Origin: Hellea sp.
GTDB taxonomy: Bacteria > Pseudomonadota > Alphaproteobacteria > Caulobacterales > Maricaulaceae
Direction of reading: 5' to 3'
DNA: 48,056 nucleotides
Assembly (NCBI GenBank): GCA_014238285.1
Contig: JABABK010000023.1
Span: 1-48,056 of the forward strand
Positions within the stretch are counted from its first letter, which is position 1. Every line of letters starts with the position of its first letter. Positions 23,034 to 33,785 of the stretch are shown piece by piece. The notes under the pieces were generated by a model, which was not told where the DNA came from, searched no databases, and saw only the letters and a program-made list of their open reading frames with translations. A program made the position numbers and the translations under genes.

Positions 23034-25670
23034 CTATATAGCTGCTTTTATCGCCGCAAGTGCATCGTCCGCACCCTCAACATTATTACCGCCAGCTTGA
23101 GCCATTTCAGGCTTGCCGCCGCCACGTCCGCCGACTTTTTCAGCCCCGGCATTAACGAGGGTCGCAGCTGAATATTTATCCGTTAAATCAGGTGTGACCG
23201 CGACAGCCACAGCAACTTTGCCTCCATCTTTGGCGACAAAAGCGACGATACCCGTTCCAATGGACTGGATTTGCTCATTGAGCATAGAGCGCAAATCTTT
23301 GCCGGATACGCCGTCGAGCACGCGGCCCATAAATTTGACGCCATTGATTTCTTCGGCTGCAGTGCCACCGCCACCGCCGCCGCCAAGAGCGACTTTTTTC
23401 TTAAGCTCGGAAATTTCTTTTTCCATTTGCTTGCGTTCATGAAGCAGCGTTTGCACGCGTCCAGGAACTTCTTCCGGCTTGATTTTAAGCGACGATGCAA
23501 CTTCGCGGGTTAAAGATGCCTGACCTTCAAGGTATTGGCGCGCTTCTTCGCCGGTGACGGCTTCGACACGGCGAATACCAGCGGCAACTGCACCTTCAGA
23601 TGTAATCTTGAACAGCGCGATATCACCCGTCCGGTCCACATGGGTGCCACCGCAAAGCTCTACTGAATAAGCCTTAGGATCATCATCAATAGGTTCACCA
23701 AGGGAAAGTACACGGACTTCATCACCATATTTTTCGCCAAACAAAGCCATCGCGCCCGCTTCCATAGCGGCGTCTGGATTCATCAACCGTGTGGACGCCG
23801 CAGCGTTTTGCAAGATGACTTCGTTGACCTGAGTTTCTACCAAAGCCAATTCTTCTGACGAGATAGCTTTACCATGAGAAATATCAAACCGGATACGTTC
23901 TCCGTCAACCATTTGGCCCTTTTGGGTCACATGAGGGCCAAGAATACGGCGCAGAGCTTCATGCATAATATGCGTAGCAGAATGATTGCGCTTCGTCTTC
24001 TCTCGGTTATCAGCGTGTACTGTAAGCTCAGCCTTATCACCGACCTTAATCGAGCCGGTTAGGGTGCCTATGTGGACATGGAGATCGCCAGCCTTTTTTT
24101 GTACATCTGAAACCTCTATTCTTGCGCCGTTATTGAAATTAATGACACCAATATCGCCTGCCTGTCCGCCGCTTTCCGCGTAGAAAGGTGTTTTGCGAGT
24201 CACAAATACAACATCGCCGTCTTGCGCGCTATCTGTCCGAGCACCATTGACGACGATAGCGGCCAACGCATCTTGGTCTGTTAAATTATCATAGCCGGTA
24301 AATTCAGTTGCGCCAATTTCTTCTCGTAGAGCCAGCCAGATATCATCCGTACCGGTGTCGCCCGAACCCTTCCAGTTTTCTCGAGCCATTTCTTTTTGCT
24401 TAGCCATCGCCGCGTCAAAACCGTCGGTATCGACCGTGATGCCCTGCCCTCGAAGGGCATCTTGTGTGAGATCAAGCGGAAAGCCGAAAGTGTCATAGAG
24501 TTTGAACGCTGTTTCACCCGGCAGAACATCGCCCTGTTTCATGCCTTTGATTTCGGCATCGAGCAGCGCTGTTCCACGTCCCAGGGTTTTACGGAAACGA
24601 ACTTCTTCTTGCTCAAATGTGGCTTCAATCGCCGCCTGCGCCCGCCCAAGCTCGCTATAGGCGTCACCCATTTCTGAAACCAGCGATGGTACAAGACGGT
24701 GCATGAGAGGCTCTTTGGCCCCCAATATATGCGCGTGGCGCATAGCGCGGCGCATAATTCGGCGGAGAACATAGCCTCGTCCTTCGTTAGAAGGTGATAC
24801 ACCGTCCGCCATGAGGAATGAGCAAGAGCGTAGATGATCTGCAATAACACGGTGCGAAAACTTAGCATCGCCCTCTGCCTTAACGCCGGTTAAGTCAACA
24901 GATTCCGCAATAAGATTTTTAAACAAATCAATATCATAATTATCATGTTCACCCTGTAATATTGCGGCAATACGCTCTAGTCCCATACCAGTGTCTATGG
25001 AGGGCTTGGGCAAGGCAATTTTTTCGCCCCCTACTAGACTTTCAAACTGCATGAAGACTAGGTTCCATATTTCAATAAAACGATCCCCGTCTTCATCAGG
25101 GCTTCCTGGGGGCCCGCCGGGGATATGATCGCCGTGATCATAGAATATTTCGGAACATGGCCCGCAAGGACCAGTGTCGCCCATGGACCAATAATTATCA
25201 GATGTTGCAATGCGGATAATTCTTTCTTCCGGCAAGCCAGCAATTTTTCTCCAAAGATCAAATGCTTCGTCGTCTTCGTGATAGACGGTTACTAATAACT
25301 TGTCTTTATCAAGGCCAAAGTCTCTCGTGATCAAATTCCAGGCAGATTCGATCGCGTGATCTTTAAAATAATTTCCAAATGAAAAATTACCAAGCATTTC
25401 GAAAAATGTGTGGTGACGGGCGGTATAGCCAACATTGTCCAGGTCATTGTGCTTACCACCGGCGCGTACACACTTTTGCGACGTGACGGCACGTGGGTAT
25501 GGCGGCGTTTCTCCGCCGGTAAAATAGTTTTTAAACTGAACCATGCCTGCATTGACGAACAACAAAGTCGGATCATTGTCCGGCACTAATGGGCTTGAGG
25601 CAATGATCTCATGTTCATCATCGCCAAAATATGATAAAAACTGCGTTCTTATATCCCGTAAACTGGTCAT
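23034..25670 (-). CDS. alaS: Alanyl-tRNA synthetase
   Basis: A complete 878-residue enzyme that charges tRNA-Ala. The class II core is at the N-terminus ([14 protein letters not shown]), the editing domain carries the zinc ligands His563, His567, Cys673 and His677 (CGGTH), and the C-terminal domain ends in a Gly-rich linker (seven Gly near residue 770) and a GGRGGGKP segment. Start is ATG at 25670. It is the first gene of a run that continues through the VOC, hutF and hutG genes, and recA lies upstream in the same direction. Confidence 0.98.
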   Translation of the reverse strand: MTSLRDIRTQFLSYFGDDEHEIIASSPLVPDNDPTLLFVNAGMVQFKNYFTGGETPPYPRAVTSQKCVRAGGKHNDLDNVGYTARHHTFFEMLGNFSFGNYFKDHAIESAWNLITRDFGLDKDKLLVTVYHEDDEAFDLWRKIAGLPEERIIRIATSDNYWSMGDTGPCGPCSEIFYDHGDHIPGGPPGSPDEDGDRFIEIWNLVFMQFESLVGGEKIALPKPSIDTGMGLERIAAILQGEHDNYDIDLFKNLIAESVDLTGVKAEGDAKFSHRVIADHLRSCSFLMADGVSPSNEGRGYVLRRIMRRAMRHAHILGAKEPLMHRLVPSLVSEMGDAYSELGRAQAAIEATFEQEEVRFRKTLGRGTALLDAEIKGMKQGDVLPGETAFKLYDTFGFPLDLTQDALRGQGITVDTDGFDAAMAKQKEMARENWKGSGDTGTDDIWLALREEIGATEFTGYDNLTDQDALAAIVVNGARTDSAQDGDVVFVTRKTPFYAESGGQAGDIGVINFNNGARIEVSDVQKKAGDLHVHIGTLTGSIKVGDKAELTVHADNREKTKRNHSATHIMHEALRRILGPHVTQKGQMVDGERIRFDISHGKAISSEELALVETQVNEVILQNAAASTRLMNPDAAMEAGAMALFGEKYGDEVRVLSLGEPIDDDPKAYSVELCGGTHVDRTGDIALFKITSEGAVAAGIRRVEAVTGEEARQYLEGQASLTREVASSLKIKPEEVPGRVQTLLHERKQMEKEISELKKKVALGGGGGGGTAAEEINGVKFMGRVLDGVSGKDLRSMLNEQIQSIGTGIVAFVAKDGGKVAVAVAVTPDLTDKYSAATLVNAGAEKVGGRGGGKPEMAQAGGNNVEGADDALAAIKAAI

Positions 25671-25793
25671 CGGCCTGCATCCTAAATTTCACGAAAGACC
25701 CATATAGGAAGAGCGCCGGATAAAGCCAAGCGCTGTTTTTACGTCTATATGGAAAAGCTTGAGTAAATGTTTGTGAGTTTTAAAGGAAATTTC

Positions 25794-25837
25794 AAAAAAA
25801 AAGCTCAGAAAATGAACTAATTTGTCCAATTTCTGAG
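25794..25837 (-). terminator. Intrinsic terminator of recA
   Basis: Minus strand: CTCAGAAA (25837-25830), an 18-base loop and TTTCTGAG (25811-25804), then C and nine T. It lies about 130 bases after the recA stop. Two more hairpins (25889-25910 and 25922-25944) sit between stop and terminator. Confidence 0.72.
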
Positions 25838-25921
25838 TCCCGGAAAATGCAGTGTGCACGAGGGTAGGTTAGGTCAAGTGTTGGTTGCCGCTCCGCCCAC
25901 ACATGGAGCGACAAACCTGAA

Positions 25922-25944
25922 CTCAGGCTATTTAAAAGCCTGAG
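25922..25944. promoter_or_regulatory. Stem-loop just after the recA stop
   Basis: CTCAGGCT-N7-AGCCTGAG is a perfect 8-bp stem starting 21 bases after the recA stop codon on the minus strand. No T-run follows, so it is more likely a 3'-UTR stabiliser than a terminator. Confidence 0.5.
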
Positions 25945-25964
25945 CTAATTTCTAAGTCATAATT

Positions 25965-27065
25965 TTATGCAAGAGACGCTAAGTCTTCATCACCTTGATC
26001 ACGGTCTTTATCGTCTTTTGGCATTAAAAGTTCACCATCGACCAAACCTTCATTAACGCGGATTTGATTTTCAATCGTATCGGCAATTTCAGGATGCTCG
26101 AGCAAGAATTGGCGCACATTTTCGCGGCCTTGACCAATGCGTTCTTCGCCGTAGGAATACCAAGAACCGGATTTTTCAATCACCTCAGCTTTAACGCCGA
26201 GATCAATTAACTCACCAGTTTTAGATATACCTTGGCCATACATGATATCAAATTCAACTTGGCGAAATGGCGGAGCAACTTTGTTTTTAACGACTTTCAC
26301 TCGTGTCTGGTTACCAACGACTTCATCGCGATACTTAATCGCGCCAATACGGCGAATATCCAAACGGACAGAAGCATAGAATTTAAGCGCATTACCGCCC
26401 GTTGTTGTCTCTGGCGACCCATACATAACGCCGATCTTATGCCGGATTTGGTTGATGAAGATGACCATACAGCCTGATTTTGAAATCGAGCCTGTTAGTT
26501 TACGAAGGGCTTGGCTCATCAAGCGAGCCTGCAGACCTGGCAGGCTATCGCCCATATCGCCTTCAAGTTCGGCGCGCGGGGTCAAAGCCGCAACTGAGTC
26601 AATCACCAAAATATCGACAGCGCCCGAACGCACGAGTGTATCAGCAATCTCAAGACCTTGCTCGCCAGTATCTGGCTGAGAGATCAGAAGCTCATTAACA
26701 TCAACCCCTAGATTTCCTGCATAAACGGGATCAAGAGCATGTTCTGCATCAATAAATGCCGCTACGCCGCCGGTTTTTTGCATTTCTGCCACACAGTGTA
26801 GGGCCAATGTTGTTTTACCGGAACTCTCTGGGCCGTAAATTTCAACAACCCGGCCTTTAGGCAAGCCGCCTATACCGAGTGCGATATCCAGTCCGAGGGA
26901 ACCTGTTGAGACCGCCTCAACATCAAGGCTGGTCTTTTGCCCAAGGCGCATGACAGAGCCCTTACCAAAGGCACGATCAATTTGACTGAGCGCTGCTTCC
27001 AGCGCAGAGGATTTATCTGCATCCACGGCTTTACCTACAACTTTCAACTGTGTCTTTTTGGCCAT
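25965..27065 (-). CDS. recA: Recombinase RecA
   Basis: A 366-residue RecA, the ATP-dependent strand-exchange protein that also triggers LexA self-cleavage. Walker A GPESSGKT is at 78-85, followed by the conserved IDAEHALDP and the DNA-binding loops around LMSQALRKL and the [10 protein letters not shown] segment. The acidic C-terminus ([16 protein letters not shown]) is typical. The ATG at 27065 has a GGAGATAAG ribosome site. A LexA box lies 116 bases upstream. Genes around it (cckA upstream, alaS downstream) match the usual alphaproteobacterial neighbourhood. Confidence 0.99.
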   Translation of the reverse strand: MAKKTQLKVVGKAVDADKSSALEAALSQIDRAFGKGSVMRLGQKTSLDVEAVSTGSLGLDIALGIGGLPKGRVVEIYGPESSGKTTLALHCVAEMQKTGGVAAFIDAEHALDPVYAGNLGVDVNELLISQPDTGEQGLEIADTLVRSGAVDILVIDSVAALTPRAELEGDMGDSLPGLQARLMSQALRKLTGSISKSGCMVIFINQIRHKIGVMYGSPETTTGGNALKFYASVRLDIRRIGAIKYRDEVVGNQTRVKVVKNKVAPPFRQVEFDIMYGQGISKTGELIDLGVKAEVIEKSGSWYSYGEERIGQGRENVRQFLLEHPEIADTIENQIRVNEGLVDGELLMPKDDKDRDQGDEDLASLA

Positions 27066-27180
27066 TTCTTATCTCCAAATTAGACCACCGGAGCCCTTCG
27101 GTCATCTATTATTTTTGCGGCTGGAAATGGACTGCCGTAAAAACTATGTACACACTTTGTTCTCACACATCAAGCAAAAA

Positions 27181-27195
27181 GAACATAAAAAGAAC
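27181..27195 (-). promoter_or_regulatory. LexA (SOS) box of recA
   Basis: GAAC (27181-27184), seven bases, GAAC (27192-27195); on the coding strand it reads GTTC-N7-GTTC. This direct repeat is the established LexA operator of Alphaproteobacteria, unlike the palindromic CTG-N10-CAG of E. coli. Its position between cckA and recA fits SOS control of recA. Confidence 0.85.
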
Positions 27196-27216
27196 AAAAT
27201 AATCAAACCATTGAAA

Positions 27217-29718
27217 TTAAATGGCTTCTCCAATTTGTTGCTTCACCTTTTCCGCCAGTTGCACGAGGGTAAATGGCTTAGGCAAGAACGTAACATCAGG
27301 CTCTTCAGCTAAAAGGTCTGAGAACTCTTCTTCAGCATATCCCGAGATAAATACGATTCGTGTATCTTTTAGAATTGGCCTAGCTTGTTTTAATAAAGTC
27401 GGTCCGTCCATACCCGGCATAACCACATCTGAGATCATGAGATCAAAAGGTGTTTCGCCTTCTTCAAGAATTTCATAAGCCTCTTCGCCGTCGCAAGCCT
27501 CAATGACCGTGTACCCCCGCTTACGAAGGGTTTGAGCCGCGATAACACGGACAGAATCTTCATCTTCTACAAACAGAATATTACCATGTCCTGCAAGATC
27601 AGACGGTGCTTTTGGTTTGATAACTTTAACCGGCTGTGACTGGCTTTCAGACGGCGTCTCTTCGTCAGATTTTGGTAGATAAATTGTGAACGTTGTACCA
27701 ATTCCTAATTCACTATCCACGGCCAAGTGGCCACCTGATTGCTGCACAATCCCATAAACGGTCGCCAGTCCTAAACCCGTTCCCTCGCCCTGGGCTTTCG
27801 TTGTGAAAAATGGTTCAAATATCTTATTTTTGACTTCATCCGTCATACCCGTGCCGGTATCAGTCACTGAAATAGCGACAACACGGTCACTCTTGATAGG
27901 CTCGAGCGACGCCTTGAGCATGGGCCTATCAAGATCAGCTTTTGTAAATACCTGACTTTGGATCGTGATAATACCGCCGTGCTGGCCCTTCATAGCGTCC
28001 CGAGCATTCACAGCCAAATTCATCAGCACCGTATCAAACTGACTTTTATCAACCCGGATAGGCGGTAAGTCTCGGCCATGTTTTATTTCGAGACGCGCCT
28101 TCTCACCTAAAACCTGTTTCAGGGTCACAGCCATATCCGATAAGGTTTCAGACACATCCAAATTTTCGGCGCGGATGGTTTGCTTCCTGGAATAAGCCAG
28201 GAGCTTTTTTACTAATGCCGCGGCGCGGTTCACATTGGCATTAATCTGCTGGAGCTCGGGATAGGAAGGGTCTCCAATAGGATGCCGTCCCAATAGAGTA
28301 TCCGTATAAAGCCGGATGGCCGCGAGTAAATTGTTAAAGTCATGGGCAATTTCCGCGACTAACCGTCCGATCGCTTGCATTTTTTGTGACTGAACCAATT
28401 GATCTTCAAGAACTTTACGAGCCGTAATATCAACGAGGTAAAGACGCCTCAGGTTATTCCCTGAATCAAAACTCGCATAAACACTGACAGCGCCGCCATC
28501 CTTGCCTTTAAGCATCGCATCGATAGGCTTTTCGGCTGATAGATTTTTTGGATCAATTGAAAACAAGTCCTGCGCCGCCGAATTGGCACTTATAATGTCC
28601 GTGAGCGGCACGTCTTGCCAATCGCTAATCCCAGTTAATTTTTCAAAAACCGAGTTCGCGCCAATGATCATTGCCTTGGACAAGTTGGAACGATCCACAT
28701 CTACGGTCGCAAAAGGAACATTGATGTCACTATGTCCAGCAGACTGAATTCCAGCTCTCGTAACACGCACTTCCTTTTCGCGGCCCTCACCTGCAATCGC
28801 AATACTGGAATGTCCATGAAGCGCGATACTGGCAATATATTGCCCTGAAGGATGCTTCGACCAATTAGCCGACAGCACAACCGGTGTTGCAAAATCCTTT
28901 TGCGTCACAAGGCGTGTATCAAACCTAATCATACGGTTGGCATCTTTTGGACTATCTAAGAGCCCGTCAGGATGCTCGATAAAATCTTTTAAATTAAGAC
29001 TGCGCAACCCATCCTTAATGCCGACCCAGTCTTCAAAAACTGTATTGGTGGAAATGATAGCGCCCGTTTCAGAAACGCTTAAAAGTCCAATCGGTGCCTT
29101 GGAAAGAAGCTCCCCATCCATTGAAGCATCATAAGAATAGTCAATAATCTCCCAATATTGCTGAGGCCCTAAAACCGTCACGCGCAATAAATAACGACGA
29201 AGCTCACCTTGTTCAGACAAAATCTCAATCGGTTCTTCACCAAATGCTTCATCATCCTCAAGATGACTCAATCGATATATGGCTGACTGCGCTTTATCCG
29301 ACAAATCGGAAAAAATCGTATCGGGCATGGGAGGTACGCCCCGACTTGCCTTTAAGCCGTGATGTTCGGCTAATTCATAATATGACTCATTAGCGCGTAG
29401 CGGTTGTCCATTTTGGACGATGAGTCCGGCATGAGACCCTCGCGCGAAAACAAGTTCTAAAACATGCGAAACTGGAACTTGATTGCGAATGATAGGTTGA
29501 TCTTTTTTGGCAAGCGAGTGTCTAAAAAACAAAAACAACCCAGCACAAGAAATACCGGCAAAAATCAACGCCGGTTTAGCGCCATAGGCGCGAAAATAAT
29601 AGACACCTAACCCAAGGGCTGCAACAGCGAGGAACAGTAAAGCATAATGCCAAAATCCGCCCGACTTTCTCTGGCTTGCCATATAGGCAGGACTGTTATC
29701 GCGAATCACGGGCTCCAT
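27217..29718 (-). CDS. cckA: Hybrid histidine kinase CckA
   Basis: An 833-residue hybrid kinase. Two membrane helices lie at about 22-70, PAS regions at about 200-430, the dimerisation/phospho-acceptor domain has His459 in EIAHDFNN, the ATPase domain shows the N and G boxes (NLAVNARDAMKG, GTGTGMTDE), and a receiver domain follows with the phospho-acceptor Asp764 (SDVVMPGMDG). In Alphaproteobacteria CckA feeds phosphate through ChpT to the cell-cycle regulator CtrA. Domain order and location beside recA support the identity. Start ATG at 29718; the divergent gene is the first DUF885 lipoprotein. Confidence 0.93.
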   Translation of the reverse strand: MEPVIRDNSPAYMASQRKSGGFWHYALLFLAVAALGLGVYYFRAYGAKPALIFAGISCAGLFLFFRHSLAKKDQPIIRNQVPVSHVLELVFARGSHAGLIVQNGQPLRANESYYELAEHHGLKASRGVPPMPDTIFSDLSDKAQSAIYRLSHLEDDEAFGEEPIEILSEQGELRRYLLRVTVLGPQQYWEIIDYSYDASMDGELLSKAPIGLLSVSETGAIISTNTVFEDWVGIKDGLRSLNLKDFIEHPDGLLDSPKDANRMIRFDTRLVTQKDFATPVVLSANWSKHPSGQYIASIALHGHSSIAIAGEGREKEVRVTRAGIQSAGHSDINVPFATVDVDRSNLSKAMIIGANSVFEKLTGISDWQDVPLTDIISANSAAQDLFSIDPKNLSAEKPIDAMLKGKDGGAVSVYASFDSGNNLRRLYLVDITARKVLEDQLVQSQKMQAIGRLVAEIAHDFNNLLAAIRLYTDTLLGRHPIGDPSYPELQQINANVNRAAALVKKLLAYSRKQTIRAENLDVSETLSDMAVTLKQVLGEKARLEIKHGRDLPPIRVDKSQFDTVLMNLAVNARDAMKGQHGGIITIQSQVFTKADLDRPMLKASLEPIKSDRVVAISVTDTGTGMTDEVKNKIFEPFFTTKAQGEGTGLGLATVYGIVQQSGGHLAVDSELGIGTTFTIYLPKSDEETPSESQSQPVKVIKPKAPSDLAGHGNILFVEDEDSVRVIAAQTLRKRGYTVIEACDGEEAYEILEEGETPFDLMISDVVMPGMDGPTLLKQARPILKDTRIVFISGYAEEEFSDLLAEEPDVTFLPKPFTLVQLAEKVKQQIGEAI

Positions 29719-29823
29719 AAGGTCGTATAGTGTGAATTTTATGCGTGGAGTAAAATAGAAACGAATTAATTTTGCGTTCCGTTTGTTTTATCTTATCAAA
29801 AATAACAACCCACGGAGACACAA

Positions 29824-31680
29824 ATGCGTTCAACAACCAAGGCTGGCCCCTTAAGGCTCATAATGACTTGCAGCGCTGTAGCTATAATGGCTGTTATGCC
29901 TGCGTGCAAAAAAGGCGGTGGCCAAACCTCAGAACAGCATGAACTTGTCCAATCGGAAAGCCAAAGAATCAATGATTGGTTCGAGAAACGCTTTCAAGAT
30001 GAAGTCGCGAGGTCACCGATGACGCAAACCTATCTTGGTATGAAAAACGGGCAAGCGAAACTCGATGATGCTTCGCAATTAGCCACAGACGAAAATATGG
30101 CCCTTACAAAGTCCTGGCTTGATGAAATGAGGCATGACTTTGACCTTGCGCGCTTAGACGATGGTTCAAAACTATCCTACCGGTTATTTGAATTTGCGGC
30201 TGAAGATCAAATAGCAGCCCATCAATATTCAGATCACGATTATATTTTCCAGCATATGAGCGGGCCCCATTCTGACCTCCCATCTTTTTTGATGAACTTT
30301 CATGCTGTTAATTCCGTCCAAGACGCGAAAGACTACATCTCAAGATTAAGTGAGTTTGACACTTATCTTGGTCAGCACATGGATCGGGCCGAAGCTCAAG
30401 TCCAAAAAGGTGTTATATTACCAAAATTTGTCTATCCAAAACTCCAAGAATCCTCCAAAAATATCATATCAGGGGCGCCATTTAATGCAGACGGTGAAAG
30501 CCCGCTTTGGACTGACATTTCAAGCAAAATCGAAGCTCTGGAAGATATAGAGACGGATGAAAAAACAAAACTAAAATCCGAGGCTAAAACCGCCCTCCTC
30601 ACATCAGTTCAGCCTGCCTATAATGATCTCATAGAAATGTTTGCCCGTCATGAAACGCTCGCTACCGACGATGATGGCGCGTGGAAACTGCCAAGCGGCG
30701 AGGCCTACTACAACGCCCGCTTAAAACACTACACCACGACCAATATGACAGCCGATGAAATTCACAAAATTGGCCTAGAGGAAGTCGCGCGCATTCAAGA
30801 CGAAATGCGGGTCATCAAGAAGCAAGTCGAATTTGAAGGCAGTTTGCAAGACTTCTTCACCCATTTACGGACGGATCCGAAGTTCACGTTCGAAAACAAT
30901 GATGAAGGCCGCCAACAATATATCGATCAGGCAACCCAAATGATTGATGCCATGAAAGTAAAGCTCGACGACCTTTTCATAACCAAGCCTAAAGCCGACA
31001 TGATCGTCAAACGCGTTGAACCCTTTCGGGAAGCCACAGCGTTTGGGGCGTTTTATGACCAACCGGCGCTGGATGGCTCACGCCCCGGCACATATTACAT
31101 CAATTTGAAAGATATGAGCGAGCTGCCGATTTATCAAATGCAGGCGCTCGCCTATCATGAAGGCATTCCCGGCCACCACATGCAGATCGCCATTGGGATG
31201 GAACTGCAAGACCTTCCAAAGTTCAGAACCCTAGGCGGTCACACGGCCTATATTGAAGGCTGGGCTCTTTACGCAGAAAGCGTTCCAAAGGAACTCGGCA
31301 TATATACAGATCCCTATCAAGACTTCGGACGGCTTTCCATGGAAATATTCAGAGCGGCCCGGCTGGTTCTAGATACAGGCATCCATTCGCAAAAATGGAC
31401 GCGCGCGCAAGCTGTTGATTACATGATGGAAAACACGGCCAATTCAGAAGGCGATATTCGGGCGGAGATTGACCGCTATATTGTTTGGCCGGGCCAAGCC
31501 ACGGCCTATAAGGTCGGAATGCTCAAATTACAGGCGCTAAGAAAGACGGCCGAGACCCAATTAGGTGACAAGTTTGACATCCGGGAATTTCACGATGTGG
31601 TCCTAGCCAATGGTTCTGTGCCCTTGACTGTCCTAGAGGAGTTGGTGAATGATTGGGTAACAAAAAAGAAAACGGGATAA
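29824..31680 (+). CDS. DUF885 lipoprotein, copy 1
   Basis: A 618-residue DUF885 protein with a lipoprotein signal (lipobox MPAC, Cys28), so it should be anchored in the envelope. It has the family's metal-peptidase-like motif HEGIPGHH (His445, Glu446, His451, His452), and a second glutamate is likely supplied by the EGWALYAE segment about 40 residues later. The family is thought to be zinc-dependent hydrolases, but the substrate is not established. A good ACGGAG site precedes the ATG. The next gene, only 4 bases away, encodes a close paralogue. Confidence 0.92.
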   Translation: MRSTTKAGPLRLIMTCSAVAIMAVMPACKKGGGQTSEQHELVQSESQRINDWFEKRFQDEVARSPMTQTYLGMKNGQAKLDDASQLATDENMALTKSWLDEMRHDFDLARLDDGSKLSYRLFEFAAEDQIAAHQYSDHDYIFQHMSGPHSDLPSFLMNFHAVNSVQDAKDYISRLSEFDTYLGQHMDRAEAQVQKGVILPKFVYPKLQESSKNIISGAPFNADGESPLWTDISSKIEALEDIETDEKTKLKSEAKTALLTSVQPAYNDLIEMFARHETLATDDDGAWKLPSGEAYYNARLKHYTTTNMTADEIHKIGLEEVARIQDEMRVIKKQVEFEGSLQDFFTHLRTDPKFTFENNDEGRQQYIDQATQMIDAMKVKLDDLFITKPKADMIVKRVEPFREATAFGAFYDQPALDGSRPGTYYINLKDMSELPIYQMQALAYHEGIPGHHMQIAIGMELQDLPKFRTLGGHTAYIEGWALYAESVPKELGIYTDPYQDFGRLSMEIFRAARLVLDTGIHSQKWTRAQAVDYMMENTANSEGDIRAEIDRYIVWPGQATAYKVGMLKLQALRKTAETQLGDKFDIREFHDVVLANGSVPLTVLEELVNDWVTKKKTG

Positions 31681-31684
31681 TCAC

Positions 31685-33514
31685 ATGCGCAAATTACTTA
31701 TACTTGGCGTCGCCGCTTTAGCTATTACGGCCTGTAAGGGCCAAACAGTCGAGACAACAGAAACCGTTGTAACCACTGAAACCAACATTGCTGTCGTCGA
31801 TCAAAACGCAGAAATAGACGCTTGGTTCGAGGCGGCGTTCAATGATTCTGTTCAAAGAAGCCCCATGATGCTGGCCCAGATCGGCATTAAAATGCGGATG
31901 GATGAATGGGATGACCCCTCCCGAGAAGGCGCGCTTAAGGATATCGCCTACTATAAAGCGGGCCTCACCGATCTGAGATCCAACTTTGACCGTGATCAGC
32001 TCGACGCCTCTCATCAGCTTTCTTATGATTTAATGGAGCGCTTTCTGACCAATCAAATCGAAAGTGATAAGTGGTGGGACTACGGTTACCCCTTCAACCA
32101 GATGTTTGGCGCGCAATCGCAAATCCCAACATTTATGAAAAACCAACACCGCATTGATAATGTGGATGATGCCAAAGCCTATATTGCCCGGCTTAATGGC
32201 GTTAAAGAGTTTCTTGGCACCGCCATCGAAAACTCGCAAACGAGCGCAGATATGGGGATCATGCCGCCTAAATTTGTTTATGACCATGTCATTCGCGACA
32301 CTCAAAATGTCATTAAAGGCGCGCCGTTTGAAAAGTCTGAAACACTCAACGTATTTTTCGAAGACTTCCAAGAAAAAGTTGAAAAGCTCGACATCGGCAA
32401 TATTCAACGCGAAGCTTTGATCGCTCAAGCCACCGATGCTTTACTGACCTCTGTGGGCCCGACTTATGAAGCTCTGATCGCAACCATGAAAGAGCAAAAG
32501 GTCAAAACCAATACAGATGATGGCGCTTGGAAATTACCAAACGGCGCCGAATATTATGCCTACCGCCTCAACCGTATGACGACCACGGATATGACCGCGA
32601 CTGAGATCCATGATCTTGGCCTATCTGAAGTTGCCCGTATTCACGGCGAAATGCGCGATATTATGAAGAAGGTCGGGTTTGAAGGTGACTTGCAAGCGTT
32701 TTTCGAAGACTTGCGCGTTAATCCTAAATTCTATTACGAAGACAGCGATGCTGGCCGCGATGCTTATCTTGCCGAAGCCACCAATATGATCGACACGATG
32801 AAGGGTAAGCTGGATGACTATTTCATCACCAAGCCTAAAGCCGGTCTTGACGTAAGAAAAGTCGAAGCCTTTCGCGAAAAGTCAGCCGGAAAAGCATTCT
32901 ATAATCGCCCAGCACTCGATGGCTCACGTCCCGGCATTTACTACGCCAATCTCTATAAAATCACCGATATGCCGAAATACCAAATGGAAGCCCTTGCTTA
33001 CCATGAAGGCATTCCAGGTCACCATATGCAGTTCGCTTTAACGCAAGAAATGGACATTCCTAAGTTCCAGAGATTTGGTAGCGCCACAGCCCATACAGAG
33101 GGCTGGGGTCTGTATTCAGAGTATCTGCCTAAAGAGATGGGCTTCTATCAAGACCCCTATTCAGACTTTGGCCGCCTCGCCATGGAGTTATGGCGCGCTG
33201 CCCGCCTGGTCGTTGATACGGGTCTCCACGATAAAAAGTGGACCCGCCAAGAGGCCATTGATTATTTGGTCACAAATACGCCCAACGCAGAAAATGACTG
33301 CCTCAAAGCCATCGAGCGCTACATCGTCATGCCCGGTCAGGCCACAGCCTATAAAATCGGTATGATCAAAATTCTCGACCTGCGCGAGATGGCCAAATCA
33401 AAGCTCGGCGATAAATTTGACATTCGCGAATACCACGAAGTCATTCTAGGCGCTGGCCCCGTTCCGCTCGATGTACTCGAACAACGGGTCAATAATTGGG
33501 TGGCGAGTAAGTAA
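31685..33514 (+). CDS. DUF885 lipoprotein, copy 2
   Basis: A 609-residue paralogue of the preceding gene, with a lipobox TAC (Cys17) and the same HEGIPGHH motif starting at His440 and an EGWGLYSE segment. Long stretches align residue for residue with copy 1 (for example AYHEGIPGHHMQ, PALDGSRPG, PGQATAYK), while the N-terminal 100 residues differ more. The pair is a tandem duplication in one operon. Retention of all likely metal ligands in both copies suggests that both are active, possibly on different peptides. Confidence 0.92.
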   Translation: MRKLLILGVAALAITACKGQTVETTETVVTTETNIAVVDQNAEIDAWFEAAFNDSVQRSPMMLAQIGIKMRMDEWDDPSREGALKDIAYYKAGLTDLRSNFDRDQLDASHQLSYDLMERFLTNQIESDKWWDYGYPFNQMFGAQSQIPTFMKNQHRIDNVDDAKAYIARLNGVKEFLGTAIENSQTSADMGIMPPKFVYDHVIRDTQNVIKGAPFEKSETLNVFFEDFQEKVEKLDIGNIQREALIAQATDALLTSVGPTYEALIATMKEQKVKTNTDDGAWKLPNGAEYYAYRLNRMTTTDMTATEIHDLGLSEVARIHGEMRDIMKKVGFEGDLQAFFEDLRVNPKFYYEDSDAGRDAYLAEATNMIDTMKGKLDDYFITKPKAGLDVRKVEAFREKSAGKAFYNRPALDGSRPGIYYANLYKITDMPKYQMEALAYHEGIPGHHMQFALTQEMDIPKFQRFGSATAHTEGWGLYSEYLPKEMGFYQDPYSDFGRLAMELWRAARLVVDTGLHDKKWTRQEAIDYLVTNTPNAENDCLKAIERYIVMPGQATAYKIGMIKILDLREMAKSKLGDKFDIREYHEVILGAGPVPLDVLEQRVNNWVASK

Positions 33515-33520
33515 TTTAGC

Positions 33521-33546
33521 GGTGCATCGAGTACATTCGATGCACC
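33521..33546. repeat. Strong stem-loop after the DUF885 pair
   Basis: GGTGCATCGA-N6-TCGATGCACC is a perfect 10-bp stem 7 bases after the stop codon at 33514. There is no T-run on the plus strand. The arm core GGTGCAT/ATGCACC recurs as an inverted pair at 33734-33740 and 33753-33759. Probably a transcript-end structure between converging genes. Confidence 0.6.
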
Positions 33547-33555
33547 AAACACAAT

Positions 33556-33612
33556 ATTATGAGAAATAATCAGCGATTTCACGCGACATTATGAGAAATT
33601 TCGGCGATTTCA
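33556..33612. repeat. Imperfect 25-26 base direct repeat
   Basis: ATTATGAGAAAT followed by GCGATTTCA (one or two variable bases around the joint) occurs at 33556-33581 and again at 33588-33612, a 32-base period. It lies in the gene-free gap between converging genes. Origin unknown; it does not match a known element I recognise. Confidence 0.6.
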
Positions 33613-33785
33613 TATGAAATTTTTTATCGTTTTTCGACAAATACAAAGTCGTAATCGTAGGGAGGTCAAGAACCCGTAAAATTTAATCGTAAAAGAACCT
33701 CCAAATCTAATAGATGCAGAGCCAAGCCAATGGTGCATTTCCAAAGCTCTATGCACCGTACTTGGTGTCCGTTATTACAATTTAA

